DNA from: Acidobacteriota bacterium
Lineage (GTDB): Bacteria > Acidobacteriota > UBA6911
Assembly (NCBI GenBank): GCA_016934295.1
Contig: JAFGTD010000044.1
Coordinates: 1 to 51,588, forward strand
DNA length: 51,588 nt
Direction: 5' to 3'
Shown here: positions 25,204 to 33,856 of the stretch, in pieces
How the letters are laid out: each line of letters starts with the position of its first letter
Numbering within the stretch: the stretch's first letter is position 1
The notes under the pieces: model-generated
What the model was told of the DNA's origin: nothing
Database searches by the model: none
What the model saw: only the letters and a program-made list of their open reading frames with translations
Position numbers and translations under genes: made by a program

Positions 25204-26469
25204 ATGAGCGAAATTCTCGAACGGAACCAGAGTCCTGAAGAGCTGCGCCGGGAAAGAGAGCAGCGGATCACGGACGCCATACATCTCAAGCCCACAGACA
25301 GGGTTCCCGTCACCTGCGAGCTGGGTTACTTTGTAGCCAGGTATGCCGGAATACCCTGTTCTGCATTCTACTATGACTACGACGCATGGCTGGGCGCGTA
25401 CCGGAAAACCTTAAAAGATTTCCAGCCGGATATGGCGTTTCTCCGGGAATTTACACCGGGAAAGGCGCTGGAATACCTGGATCCGAGATATATGAAATGG
25501 CCCGGGTACGGGCTGGATCCCGACGTAGGATTCCAGGCCATTGAAATCGAATGCCTGCAGGATGATGAATACGACATCTTACTGAACAATCCAGCGGATT
25601 ACCTGATACGGCATTATCTGCCGCGGCGGCACGGAAGCCTGAATTTCCTGTCGAAGCTTCCGGAGTTGACCGATATTGGCTGGGTCCAACCCTGGGCAGC
25701 TCAAAACCTGGCCATGTTTTTGACCGAACCCGAAATCGAAGCCGCAGTTGAGAACCTGCAGAAGGCAGGCAGGGAAATGAGAAAATGGCTGCCGCGGATG
25801 GAGGAATTCAACCGACTCTTGATGGATTTCGGAATCCCCCGGTTGTTCGAGGGAGGGGCACTGCCTCCATTTGACATCATATCCCACAGCGTTCGGGGGA
25901 TGAAAGGCACCATGCTGGACATGTACCGCCGTCCCGAAAAAATCCTGCAGGCATGTGAATTCATACTCAAAAAAACGCTGGAAAGACCGCTTCCGAAGCC
26001 CAACGAATACGGCAACCTGAGAATGTTCATGACCAATACGCGGGGATCCGACAACTTCATGTCGATGGAACAGTTCAAGACCTTTTACTGGCCGGGCTTT
26101 AAAAAGCTTGTCCTGACCCTTATCGAGAGAGGAGCCACCCCTTTTATTTTCCTGGAAGGCAATTTCACCTCTCGTCTGGAATACCTGCTGGAATTCCCGA
26201 AAGGGAAGTTCTACATACGCCTGGATACAACGGATATTTTCAGGGCAAAGGAGATATTGGGGGGGCATTGCTGCATTGAAGGGAATGTGCCGTGTTCTCT
26301 TCTGCAGATGGGATCCGTCGAAGATGTGAAAGACTACTGCAAAAAGCTTATCGATGTCGTGGGCAAAGGCGGCGGCTTCATCCTGGGGCCGAGAAGCTCC
26401 ACGGATGAAGTGAAACCGGAGAACCTGAAGGCCATGATTGAATTCACCAAGGAATATGGCAGATACTAA
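25204..26469 (+). CDS. Uroporphyrinogen decarboxylase (UroD)-family protein
   Basis: The start at the ATG at 25204, 14 nt after the selenoprotein gene, gives 421 aa; the longer frame from 24847 is out of register with real genes. The TIM-barrel UroD/MtaA-like fold is recognised from RITDAIHLKPTDRVPVTCEL, the central SHSVRGMKGTMLDMYRRPEK and the C-terminal GNVPCSLLQMGSVEDVKDYC then GGGFILGP. In anaerobes most such paralogs are corrinoid-dependent methyltransferases rather than heme enzymes, so a methyl-transfer role is likely but the substrate is unknown. A truncated paralog lies at 31932-32378. Confidence 0.85.
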   Translation: MSEILERNQSPEELRREREQRITDAIHLKPTDRVPVTCELGYFVARYAGIPCSAFYYDYDAWLGAYRKTLKDFQPDMAFLREFTPGKALEYLDPRYMKWPGYGLDPDVGFQAIEIECLQDDEYDILLNNPADYLIRHYLPRRHGSLNFLSKLPELTDIGWVQPWAAQNLAMFLTEPEIEAAVENLQKAGREMRKWLPRMEEFNRLLMDFGIPRLFEGGALPPFDIISHSVRGMKGTMLDMYRRPEKILQACEFILKKTLERPLPKPNEYGNLRMFMTNTRGSDNFMSMEQFKTFYWPGFKKLVLTLIERGATPFIFLEGNFTSRLEYLLEFPKGKFYIRLDTTDIFRAKEILGGHCCIEGNVPCSLLQMGSVEDVKDYCKKLIDVVGKGGGFILGPRSSTDEVKPENLKAMIEFTKEYGRY

Positions 26470-26538
26470 CCGTTTCCCGTTTCCCGTTGAAGGGTTATCG
26501 ACATTCCTAACTACTCGAAACCTTGTATCTGCAGTGAA

Positions 26539-26892
26539 TCAGAATGTAATGACCACATATCCCTGATCCGTATATTGCGCCATGCTGGGATGCCCGGACA
26601 TTTCATTGTTAAGGCGGAGGCCTTCCGCCTTAATCGCATCCAGGCAATCCATTTTCGACGCACAGGCCATACAGACGCAATCGATCAGCCCGGAAGCCTT
26701 GGTCTTCTCGTAAAGCTCGTGAAAAGGATTCTCTTTTTCGCGGACCTCTTTTATCGCCAGGGGGGCCTGCCCTTCGATCACGATTTTCACATCATAGCCT
26801 TTCCCCCTGTATTCCATACCGTTCAACAGAACATGGACAAAACACATCTGTTCCCCTCTGAATGCAAATAACGCCACCTTTTTCGTTCCCAT
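26539..26892 (-). CDS. DsrE/DsrF-like small cytoplasmic protein
   Basis: The 117 aa protein has GGAGGG upstream of its ATG. The fold pattern KVALFAFRGEQMCFVHVLLN, KGYDVKIVIEGQAPL and GLIDCVCMACASKMD resembles the DsrE-like superfamily. Those members are small alpha/beta proteins, some carrying sulfur on a conserved Cys. Cysteines cluster in CVCMAC here, as in that group. It is convergent with the UroD-family gene. The role is unassigned. Confidence 0.65.
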   Translation of the reverse strand: MGTKKVALFAFRGEQMCFVHVLLNGMEYRGKGYDVKIVIEGQAPLAIKEVREKENPFHELYEKTKASGLIDCVCMACASKMDCLDAIKAEGLRLNNEMSGHPSMAQYTDQGYVVITF

Positions 26893-27127
26893 TGCTCCCT
26901 CCAGGTTTCCACTTGCGGCCCCAACCGGATCCGAAACCGGTCCTCTGTATCCTTCCTATGATTACCATAAAAAAGGAATCTGTCCCATCTGTTGCTTTAT
27001 CCGTATGCATGCGGATATATTGGATCCTGCCTGTGAAACCTTCCGGGTCCATGAATTGAAACACCGGACTCAACCACACTGTCCATCGGCCAGTTTTACA
27101 GGCATTGAAGAGAAGAGGTATTGATAG

Positions 27128-28291
27128 ATGCTCGTATCCGACCGCATGCAGGCTGTTCAGTCGCCGGTTATTCCCATCGTAGGCAAGCTGATCCGCGATC
27201 ATCCGGGCACCATTTCGCTGGGCCAGGGAGTCGTCCACTACGGCCCGCCGAAACAGGCATTCGACCGCGCAGCAAAATTTCTTGAAAATCCGCAGAACAA
27301 GTACGACGCCGTCGACGGGACGCCGGAGCTGCGCCGGGGGCTCGAAAAAAAGCTCCGGGACGAGAACGGGATCGAGCCCGGCCGCGGGAGCCGGATCTTC
27401 GTCACCGCCGGCGCCAATATGGGTTTTATGAACGCGGTCTATGCCGTTGCCGATCCCGGGGACGAAATCATTATTCTCAAGCCCTATTATTTCAACCACG
27501 AGATGGCTGTCTGCATGGCCAATGCCAGGCCCGTGGCTGTCGAAACCGACGATAACTACCAGCCGGACCTGGAAACAATCGAGAAAGCCATGACCGTCAG
27601 GACCCGGGCCGTCGTCACCATTTCCCCCAACAACCCGACCGGAGCCGTGTATGACGAGTCGATCCTTCGGGCACTGAACGCCCTCTGCCGGGAACGGGGC
27701 GTCTATCATATTCACGATGAGGCCTACGAATACTTCACCTATGACGGGGCCGAACACTTCTCGCCGGGCTCCATCGAGGGCAGTTCGGAACACACCATTT
27801 CACTTTTTTCATTCTCGAAAGCCTACGGCTTCGCCGGTTGGCGAATCGGCTATATGGTGCTGCCGGAGCTACTGTTTCTCCCGGTCCAGAAAGCCCAGGA
27901 CACAATCCTGATCTGTCCGTCGCTGATCTCCCAGGCTGCCGCTGCCGGCGCGCTCGAAGCCGGTGCCGCCTATTGCGCCCCCTATGTCCGGGAGATGGCC
28001 GAAGTCCGCCGGCTCGTTCTGGGCGAACTCGACCGTATCGGGAATGTCTGTACGATACCGCCGTCCAGGGGAGCGTTCTACTTCCTGCTGCACCTGGATA
28101 CATCCATGGATCCGATGGACCTGGTCTCGCAGCTTGTAAAAGAGTACGGAGTGGCCGCCATTCCGGGTACTACTTTCGGTATGGAACGGGGATGCTACCT
28201 GCGCATCTCCTACGGCGCGCTGGAGAAGGAAACGGTGGCGCGGGGCATCGGAAGGCTGATTAAAGGAATTTCAAATATCCTAAGGCTGTAA
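27128..28291 (+). CDS. Class I PLP aminotransferase (glutamine/methionine transaminase-like)
   Basis: The 387 aa protein has GAAGAGG upstream. It is a fold-type I class I/II aminotransferase. It has TAGANMGF around the PLP phosphate site, ISPNNPTGAVY with the conserved Asn, HDEAYEYF with the Asp and Tyr, and the Schiff-base lysine K231 in SFSKAYGFAGWRIGY. The next gene, 50 nt downstream, encodes an omega-amidase-type hydrolase. That pairing matches glutamine transaminase plus omega-amidase, as in methionine salvage with MtnE/YbdL-like enzymes. The amino acceptor is therefore likely 4-methylthio-2-oxobutyrate or a related 2-oxo acid. Confidence 0.85.
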   Translation: MLVSDRMQAVQSPVIPIVGKLIRDHPGTISLGQGVVHYGPPKQAFDRAAKFLENPQNKYDAVDGTPELRRGLEKKLRDENGIEPGRGSRIFVTAGANMGFMNAVYAVADPGDEIIILKPYYFNHEMAVCMANARPVAVETDDNYQPDLETIEKAMTVRTRAVVTISPNNPTGAVYDESILRALNALCRERGVYHIHDEAYEYFTYDGAEHFSPGSIEGSSEHTISLFSFSKAYGFAGWRIGYMVLPELLFLPVQKAQDTILICPSLISQAAAAGALEAGAAYCAPYVREMAEVRRLVLGELDRIGNVCTIPPSRGAFYFLLHLDTSMDPMDLVSQLVKEYGVAAIPGTTFGMERGCYLRISYGALEKETVARGIGRLIKGISNILRL

Positions 28292-28341
28292 CAGGAATTT
28301 GATTTTAGAATCGAACCAACTTTATCGGAGCATGAACTCAG

Positions 28342-29112
28342 ATGAAGATCATCGGTTGCCAGCTTGATATCCAATGGGAAGACAAGGAAGCCAATCATGC
28401 AAATGTCCGGAAGCTCCTGGAGAAAGCGGCCCCCTCCCGGGATTCCCTGATCATTCTTCCCGAGATGTTCGCCACCGGCTTCAGCATGAATGTGGATACC
28501 ATTACGGACGATCGGGATCGAATCACGCAGAAATTTCTCTCCAGGCTCGCCGCCGAGTACAAGGCGTTCGTTCTCGGAGGGGTTGTAACCCGCCACGAGG
28601 ACGGTCGCGGGCTCAACCAGGCGGTCATCTGCAAACCAACGGGAAGAGAGATGGCGCGTTACAGCAAGCTGCATCCGTTTTCCTATGCGGGGGAAACCGA
28701 TCACTATGCACCGGGAACGGGGATAGAAACCTTCGTCTGCAATTCCTTCACGATTTCCCCGTTTATCTGTTACGACCTCCGCTTCCCGGAAGCATTTCGA
28801 GCGGCGACACGACAGGGCGTTCAGGTGCTGATCGTCATCGCAAATTGGCCCGCCACCCGGGAAAACCACTGGACAAGCCTGCTGAAGGCGCGAGCCATAG
28901 AAAACCAATCGTACGTGATCGGCGTCAACCGGTGCGGGAAGGATCCCAATCATACATACTCGGGCAGAAGCCAATTAATCAACCCGCGCGGAGAAATCCT
29001 TAAAGACGCCGGGGCGGCGGAAGGATGGATTGAGGCGGAACTCGACCTGCAGGAACTTATCGACTACCGAAGAGAGTTCCCCGCCCTGAATGATATGCGC
29101 GATGATCTTTGA
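28342..29112 (+). CDS. Carbon-nitrogen hydrolase, omega-amidase-like
   Basis: The 256 aa protein is of nitrilase-superfamily size and pattern. The catalytic triad is E41 (ILPEMFATGF), K109 (RYSKLHPFSYAGE) and C143 (FICYDLRFPE). The FSYAGE segment and the ENHWTSLLKARAIENQSYVIG block fit the Nit2/YafV omega-amidase branch, which hydrolyses 2-oxoglutaramate or 2-oxosuccinamate. Read with the preceding transaminase gene, the pair would make glutamine-dependent transamination irreversible. Cytoplasmic. Confidence 0.85.
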   Translation: MKIIGCQLDIQWEDKEANHANVRKLLEKAAPSRDSLIILPEMFATGFSMNVDTITDDRDRITQKFLSRLAAEYKAFVLGGVVTRHEDGRGLNQAVICKPTGREMARYSKLHPFSYAGETDHYAPGTGIETFVCNSFTISPFICYDLRFPEAFRAATRQGVQVLIVIANWPATRENHWTSLLKARAIENQSYVIGVNRCGKDPNHTYSGRSQLINPRGEILKDAGAAEGWIEAELDLQELIDYRREFPALNDMRDDL

Positions 29113-29161
29113 AAGCGAAATAAACAGATCCGATTTTTAAAATCCAGAAAGGAGCCTACGG

Positions 29162-29557
29162 ATGCAACGCCGTACATTTCTGCAGTCTTCACTGCTGGGA
29201 GCCGGCGCAGTGGCCGGTCTGGCCCGGAAAGCGCATTCCTCTCCATCGGACATGAAAATCACAAAAGTGCGGGTCTATAACCCGACAGACAAGGCCGGCA
29301 GAAGCGGGTGGCTGAACCACAGCGCAATCGTCGTAGCCGTGGAAACCGACTCGGGCATTACGGGCGTCGGGCAGGGCGGCACCAAAGACATGATTCAGGA
29401 AGGCTACGATTTCCGGAACGGCAAAATTTACCCTAATAACAGGCCTGGCATTGGAGTAGTGTTCGATCCCGAGAAAACCCATTTAATTGATGAGATTACA
29501 CAACCGGGCAACGTCAGCGGCTACAGCCGTCCCGACGGCTCTTTTACCACCTTGTAA
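29162..29557 (+). pseudogene. Internally deleted enolase-superfamily gene with Tat signal
   Basis: It has AAGGAG before the ATG, a twin-arginine signal (QRRTFLQSSLLGAGAVAG) and then a normal mandelate racemase/muconate lactonizing enzyme N-terminus (MKITKVRVYNPTD, SAIVVAVETDSGITGVGQGG). Directly after KDMIQ the frame passes into what looks like the family's extreme C-terminus (FRNGKIYPNNRPGIGVVFDP). The family is about 350-420 aa; this is 131 aa, so the whole catalytic barrel is missing. The deletion stayed in frame and a short exported product could still be made. Confidence 0.7.
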
Positions 29558-29585
29558 GATTTATTCCTTTAGGAGGAATACATCC

Positions 29586-30344
29586 ATGCAATCAGGACTG
29601 AGACAGAAGTTTACGGAACGATGGAATAAGTATTTTCCCGGCGCCGACCTGCCGATTGCGTTTTACTACACCGACGATGCCGGAGAGCTGCCGGTTCACA
29701 GAATAAAAGCAGCAGGGGAAGAGCATCACTGTTTCATCGACGATCTTGCCGCCGTCCGGCGCGGGAATCCTTTAGCCTTCGACACAAAATCGCTCGGCTG
29801 CTTCGGCGGGAAGCGCTACCTCGGCTTCACCCGGAACCTGATGCCCAACTTCGAATACTTTCTGTCCTGCGGCATACCGGGAAAACTCGAAGGGGAGCGG
29901 TACAAGAAAACGCCGGAACTGGTGAAGAAGCTTTTCAACGAAGCTCCTGCTTTCTCGGCTCCGGGGAAATATGTCGTATTCAAACGCTGGGATCGTCTGG
30001 ATGAAAATGACGCTCCCCAGGTAGTGATTTTTTTCTCCCCGCCGGATGTTCTTTCCGGGCTCTTTACTCTCGCCAACTACGACGAACCGACCAACGAAGC
30101 CGTGTACTGCCCGATGGGAGCCGGCTGCGCTACCATCGTGCAGATCCCGATGGCGGAATGCGGATCCGACCGCCCGCGCGCCGTTCTCGGCATGTTCGAC
30201 GTATCGGCCCGTCCGGGCGTCCCCCGGGAATGTTTGACGATCTCCATCCCGATCCGGAAATTCGAACGGATGGTGGATGACATGGACGAGAGTTTCCTGA
30301 TAACGGGATCGTGGGAAAAGGTCAGGGATCGCCTGGGTGGATAA
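29586..30344 (+). CDS. DUF169 family protein
   Basis: The start at the ATG at 29586 is fixed by TAGGAGG upstream; the product is 252 aa. The conserved DUF169 pattern is present: LPIAFYYTDDAG near the start, CFGGKRYLGF, FLSCGIPGKLEGERYKKTP and YCPMGAGCATIVQIP. Conserved cysteines near GCFGG and MGAGC are compatible with a metal or Fe-S site, which I infer rather than see. Such proteins are common in anaerobes and have unknown function. It lies 28 nt downstream of the deleted enolase-superfamily gene. Confidence 0.82.
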   Translation: MQSGLRQKFTERWNKYFPGADLPIAFYYTDDAGELPVHRIKAAGEEHHCFIDDLAAVRRGNPLAFDTKSLGCFGGKRYLGFTRNLMPNFEYFLSCGIPGKLEGERYKKTPELVKKLFNEAPAFSAPGKYVVFKRWDRLDENDAPQVVIFFSPPDVLSGLFTLANYDEPTNEAVYCPMGAGCATIVQIPMAECGSDRPRAVLGMFDVSARPGVPRECLTISIPIRKFERMVDDMDESFLITGSWEKVRDRLGG

Positions 30345-30361
30345 TGATCCTCGATTACTGT

Positions 30362-30388
30362 AAGGGCGAACACAAGGTTCGCCCCTAC
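30362..30388. repeat. Minimal palindromic repeat copy
   Basis: AAGGGCGAACACAAGGTTCG followed by CCCCTAC lies between the convergent 3' ends of the DUF169 and MFS genes, 5 nt from the latter's stop codon. The sequence is identical to the terminal half of the copies at 6.3 and 16.0 kb. Confidence 0.88.
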
Positions 30389-30393
30389 GCGTT

Positions 30394-31740
30394 CTATCCG
30401 TCGGACCTGTTCTCCTCTGCCGTGCGTTCGTAGGCACGCAGGCCAAGGCGGAGGATGATTAAGCCAAGAACCGTAGCGAAAACGGCGACAATAACGGCGG
30501 ACGATCGCACTTCCTTTACATCGACAAAGACATAGTCCGTCAGCAATCCGACAAGCGTGTTGCCGAGGGTGGTTGCCACCAGATTCAGGACGAGAAAGGC
30601 AATGGCCGTCACCTGGCCCCGCATTTCATTGGGAGTGATCTCCTGCAGGGCGGCCGGCCCGAGGCCGCTGGGCATACCGGTGAAGAAAATAGTGCCCCCG
30701 ATACAGAGAAGCACCCAATATGGATTGTCATAAACGCGCGCAAGGATGAGCGGAATGATGACCAGGCCCTCGGCCGCCATCATAATCTTGATATAAACCG
30801 TTTTCTTTCCTGCGCGAATATACCTGTTTGCCAGGGAGCCCGCCAGTGTAAGCCCGATCGTTCCAAACACAAAGATGGTAATCCCCAGGTACAATCCGAT
30901 TTCCGCTTTGTTCCATGCAAAGCGGCGCTCCAGCCAGACGGGCGCCCACCCCAGCATGGCCATGTTGGCCATGGCCCCGAATGTCGTGCCGCCGATGAGG
31001 GAACTGAAAGTGGCCCAATGCCGGTAAAGATACCGGAACATCAAAGCGCTGTCCGGTTTACCTTTCTGCTCGTGCCGGGCCGGTTCCCTGATTGTTGCAA
31101 TGGACGCTATAAAAAATATTCCGGGCAGGCCTACAAGGATAAAGGCCAGCTGCCACGGCTGAACCGTGCCGAAAAACAGGAATTCTCTCGGGCCGCCGCT
31201 CTGGGCGTACTGGGCAACCATGCCGCCGCAGACGTTTGCCACCCCGGCCCCGAGCATGATGCCGCCGGAGAAAACGGTGAGCGGCAGGCTGCGTCTTTCC
31301 CGGGGGAAATAGTCCGTGATGAGGGAGTATGCGCAGGGTACAAGGCACGCCTCGCCGACACCGACACCCATGCGGGTGAAAAACAGTTCCCAGAAGGTGG
31401 AAGCCTGGCCGCAGAGAATGGTCATGGTGCTCCACACCGTAACACCCGCCAGCAGCAGGTTGCGCCTCGATCGGGCATCGGCCAGCCGTCCCACCGGGAT
31501 GCCCATAAAAGCATAGAATGCGACAAACGAAAAGCCTGAAAGCAGGCTGAAATAGGTATCGTTAATCAGCAGATCCGCTTTAATCGGTTCGACAAGATAG
31601 GTAATTATGGCGCGGTCTACAAAAGAAAATGTGTAGCACAGATATAAAATGATTACGACGTACCAGCCATACCCCGACGATGGATAGCCGGCGGATGCCG
31701 TTGTCTTGCCCGCAGAAGATGAATCGGATACGTTGGCCAT
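30394..31740 (-). CDS. MFS transporter, spinster-like
   Basis: The start at the ATG at 31740 gives 448 aa; an upstream GTG at 31749 is possible but is too close to the AAGGT site. It has twelve membrane segments. SFVDRAIITYLVEPIKADL in TM1 and PVGRLADARSRRNLLLAGV in the TM2-TM3 loop place it in the spinster/hexuronate-type MFS branch. LITDYFPRERRS in the TM4-TM5 loop is also typical. It is a probable organic-anion or lipid-like solute carrier; the substrate is unknown. A UroD-family remnant lies upstream on the same strand. Confidence 0.84.
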   Translation of the reverse strand: MANVSDSSSAGKTTASAGYPSSGYGWYVVIILYLCYTFSFVDRAIITYLVEPIKADLLINDTYFSLLSGFSFVAFYAFMGIPVGRLADARSRRNLLLAGVTVWSTMTILCGQASTFWELFFTRMGVGVGEACLVPCAYSLITDYFPRERRSLPLTVFSGGIMLGAGVANVCGGMVAQYAQSGGPREFLFFGTVQPWQLAFILVGLPGIFFIASIATIREPARHEQKGKPDSALMFRYLYRHWATFSSLIGGTTFGAMANMAMLGWAPVWLERRFAWNKAEIGLYLGITIFVFGTIGLTLAGSLANRYIRAGKKTVYIKIMMAAEGLVIIPLILARVYDNPYWVLLCIGGTIFFTGMPSGLGPAALQEITPNEMRGQVTAIAFLVLNLVATTLGNTLVGLLTDYVFVDVKEVRSSAVIVAVFATVLGLIILRLGLRAYERTAEENRSDG

Positions 31741-31832
31741 AGATCGCACTACCTTACAGTCAGAAACGGCAAGACCGCAACCAAATAAACGCAGTCGGCA
31801 GTAAGCATTATTCTGATTGGGATTCGGTGATG

Positions 31833-31910
31833 GTAGGGGCGAACCTTCCGTCTTCGCCTGGCTGCATCATAGTTTCAGCTAGGCTTCGCCGGACAAGTTG
31901 TGTTCGCCCT
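31833..31910. repeat. Palindromic repeat, long variant
   Basis: It begins GTAGGGGCGAACCTTCCGTC and ends AAGTTGTGTTCGCCCT. Between these, CAGCTAGGCTTCGCCGGACAAG is the reverse complement of the inner block of the 6.2 kb copy. It lies upstream of the spinster-like MFS gene and just before the UroD remnant's stop codon. Confidence 0.8.
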
Positions 31911-31931
31911 TCAGCGTAGAGAATTTCAGGG

Positions 31932-32378
31932 CTATAAATATTCCCGGGCGAAATCAACAATAGTCCTTACATTTTCATCCCGTGCGTCTTCCAGGCCGGC
32001 CGCCGAACTCATAATAAAGCCGCCGTCGCTTCCCACCGAATTGAGGAGCATTCTGCAGTATTCCTTCACCTGGTCCACGGTTCCCGTGGCAAGCAGAGAC
32101 ACGGGAACATTGCCCATGATGCAGACCCTGTCGCCCAGGATCCTTTTCGCCTTGGCCATGTCCACATTCTCGTACCCGTAGATGATCTTGCCTTCCGGAA
32201 CGTCCCTGATGATATCCAGGCGGGAATTGTAGGCGCCCTCCACAAGGACAACCGGGTTGAGCCCTTCGTCGACAAGCGCCACCAGCAGCGCCCTGAAGGT
32301 CGGCCAGTAGAATCTCTGGAACTGTTCGAGGGACATGAGATTGTCCGAGCCGAAACATGTGGATGTCCTGACGCAGCT
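31932..32378 (-). pseudogene. C-terminal fragment of UroD-family gene
   Basis: The readable frame gives GSDNLMSLEQFQRFYWPTF, GNVPVSLLATGTVDQVKEYC and GGFIMSSAAGLEDA. These correspond position by position to the last 150 residues of the UroD-family protein at 25204-26469. An in-frame TAG closes the frame upstream at 32379-32381 and nothing of the N-terminal barrel remains. It is a remnant of a gene once about 400 codons long. Its neighbourhood of MFS genes resembles that of the intact copy. Confidence 0.75.
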
Positions 32379-32493
32379 CTATTTTAAAATGTCTTGGGAA
32401 AAAAAGCAGCCGGACTGTATGCTACGGGGCATGGCATTCAGAAAAATGTCCTTTTATTTTCATCCTGTTTTGAGATGAAGCAGAAAAATCGCC

Positions 32494-33840
32494 GTGGAAC
32501 ATTCATCCGCTGAATTTTTCACAACCATGCACAAAGACCGTCAGGACAATTTCATAGAGGAATTGATCGCCAAAACCCCGATGACACCCTTTCAGGTCAT
32601 CATGGTGATCCTGTGTTTCATATTGAATATGAATGACGGCATCGACGTTCTCGTTGTCTCCTTTACGAATACAAAAGTATTCAGCGAATGGCTCCTGACA
32701 AAAAGCCAGCAGGGATATATTTTCAGCAGCGGTCTCGCGGGCATGACGCTCGGATGCCTTTTCATCGCCCCCCTGGCGGACAGGATCGGCAGAAGAAATT
32801 TATTTATCTATGCCATGAGCATCGAAACGGGCGGAATGCTTCTGTCTTCGATCGTAACCTCATACAACCAGTTGCTGGCGCTTCGATTCCTGACGGGATT
32901 AGGAATCGGCGGCCTGCTTCCCACGATGGCCGCCATGGCCACCGAATACTCCAATGAAAAACGAAAAGATCTGGCCGTCGGCTTCGTACAGGCGGGCTAT
33001 CCCATCGGCGCCATCTTCATGGGCTTTTACACGGCCTGGGCCGTCCCCCTGTACGGATGGCGATTTGCCTACCTGTCGGCCGGCATTGTCTCCGGGACCA
33101 TGCTGTTCATGATCGTTTTTTTCATGCCCGAATCGATTGATTACCTGTCGAAATACCAGCCTAAAAACGCCCTGCAGCGGATCAATAGGATATTGAAGAA
33201 AATGGGGCATGCGACCATCGACAGGCTTCCGTCTCGAACAATCGTCCGGAAACCCGGCGTACGCACTCTATTCTCGAACCAGTACAGGGCATCCACCATC
33301 GGGTTGTTCGTCGGAATCTTTTTCGGATTTATGACGCTGTACACCCTGATCAGCTGGGTGCCGAGTGTGGCTGAAGAATCGGGCATGCCCTACAAAATGG
33401 CCACCTATGCCGGAACGTTTCTCAACGCGGGCGCTTTTATAGGATGCATCGGCATAGGCTGGATGGCTGCCAGGTTCAGCCTGAAAAAGCTTATCTTTAC
33501 GTTCCTGATAGTGTCTTCCATCATCACGGCAGCCTATGGAAGCTTCTCGCCCGGCTATGTTTTGATCTTCATTATGATACTTCTGATCGGCATCACCGTT
33601 CAGGGCGGATTTATCGGCTATTACCCGGCGGCCACCCGCGTGTATGAAACGGAAATCCGGGCGACCGGAGTCGGATGGGCCATCGGAATGGGGCGTTTCG
33701 GGGCCGTGGCCGGCCCCGCTCTTTTCGGGATCCTGTCGGATCTGAACCTGTCGAACAGCACCCTGTTTATCCTCTGCGCCATCCCGTTGATTATTTCGGG
33801 ATTCACGATATTCACCGTCCCTTCAAAGAACCTGAAATAG
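32494..33840 (+). CDS. MFS transporter, AAHS-type (aromatic acid:H+ symporter-like)
   Basis: The 448 aa protein starts at a GTG; an ATG at 32527 is the alternative, and neither has a strong ribosome site. It has twelve membrane segments. The branch markers are ILNMNDGIDVLVVSF in TM1, the loop APLADRIGRRNLFIY, and LRFLTGLGIGGLLPTMAAM in TM4. AAHS members import benzoate-type or other carboxylic acids. TM1 carries the Asp of the family's D-G-x-D pattern (NDGID). It is convergent with the GH3 gene. Confidence 0.83.
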   Translation: MEHSSAEFFTTMHKDRQDNFIEELIAKTPMTPFQVIMVILCFILNMNDGIDVLVVSFTNTKVFSEWLLTKSQQGYIFSSGLAGMTLGCLFIAPLADRIGRRNLFIYAMSIETGGMLLSSIVTSYNQLLALRFLTGLGIGGLLPTMAAMATEYSNEKRKDLAVGFVQAGYPIGAIFMGFYTAWAVPLYGWRFAYLSAGIVSGTMLFMIVFFMPESIDYLSKYQPKNALQRINRILKKMGHATIDRLPSRTIVRKPGVRTLFSNQYRASTIGLFVGIFFGFMTLYTLISWVPSVAEESGMPYKMATYAGTFLNAGAFIGCIGIGWMAARFSLKKLIFTFLIVSSIITAAYGSFSPGYVLIFIMILLIGITVQGGFIGYYPAATRVYETEIRATGVGWAIGMGRFGAVAGPALFGILSDLNLSNSTLFILCAIPLIISGFTIFTVPSKNLK

Positions 33841-33856
33841 GGAATGCACCGTATCT

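Noticed and set aside
29487-29585. N-terminal extension of the DUF169 frame
   Set aside because: The strong TAGGAGG site points to the ATG at 29586, and the extension overlaps the preceding gene.
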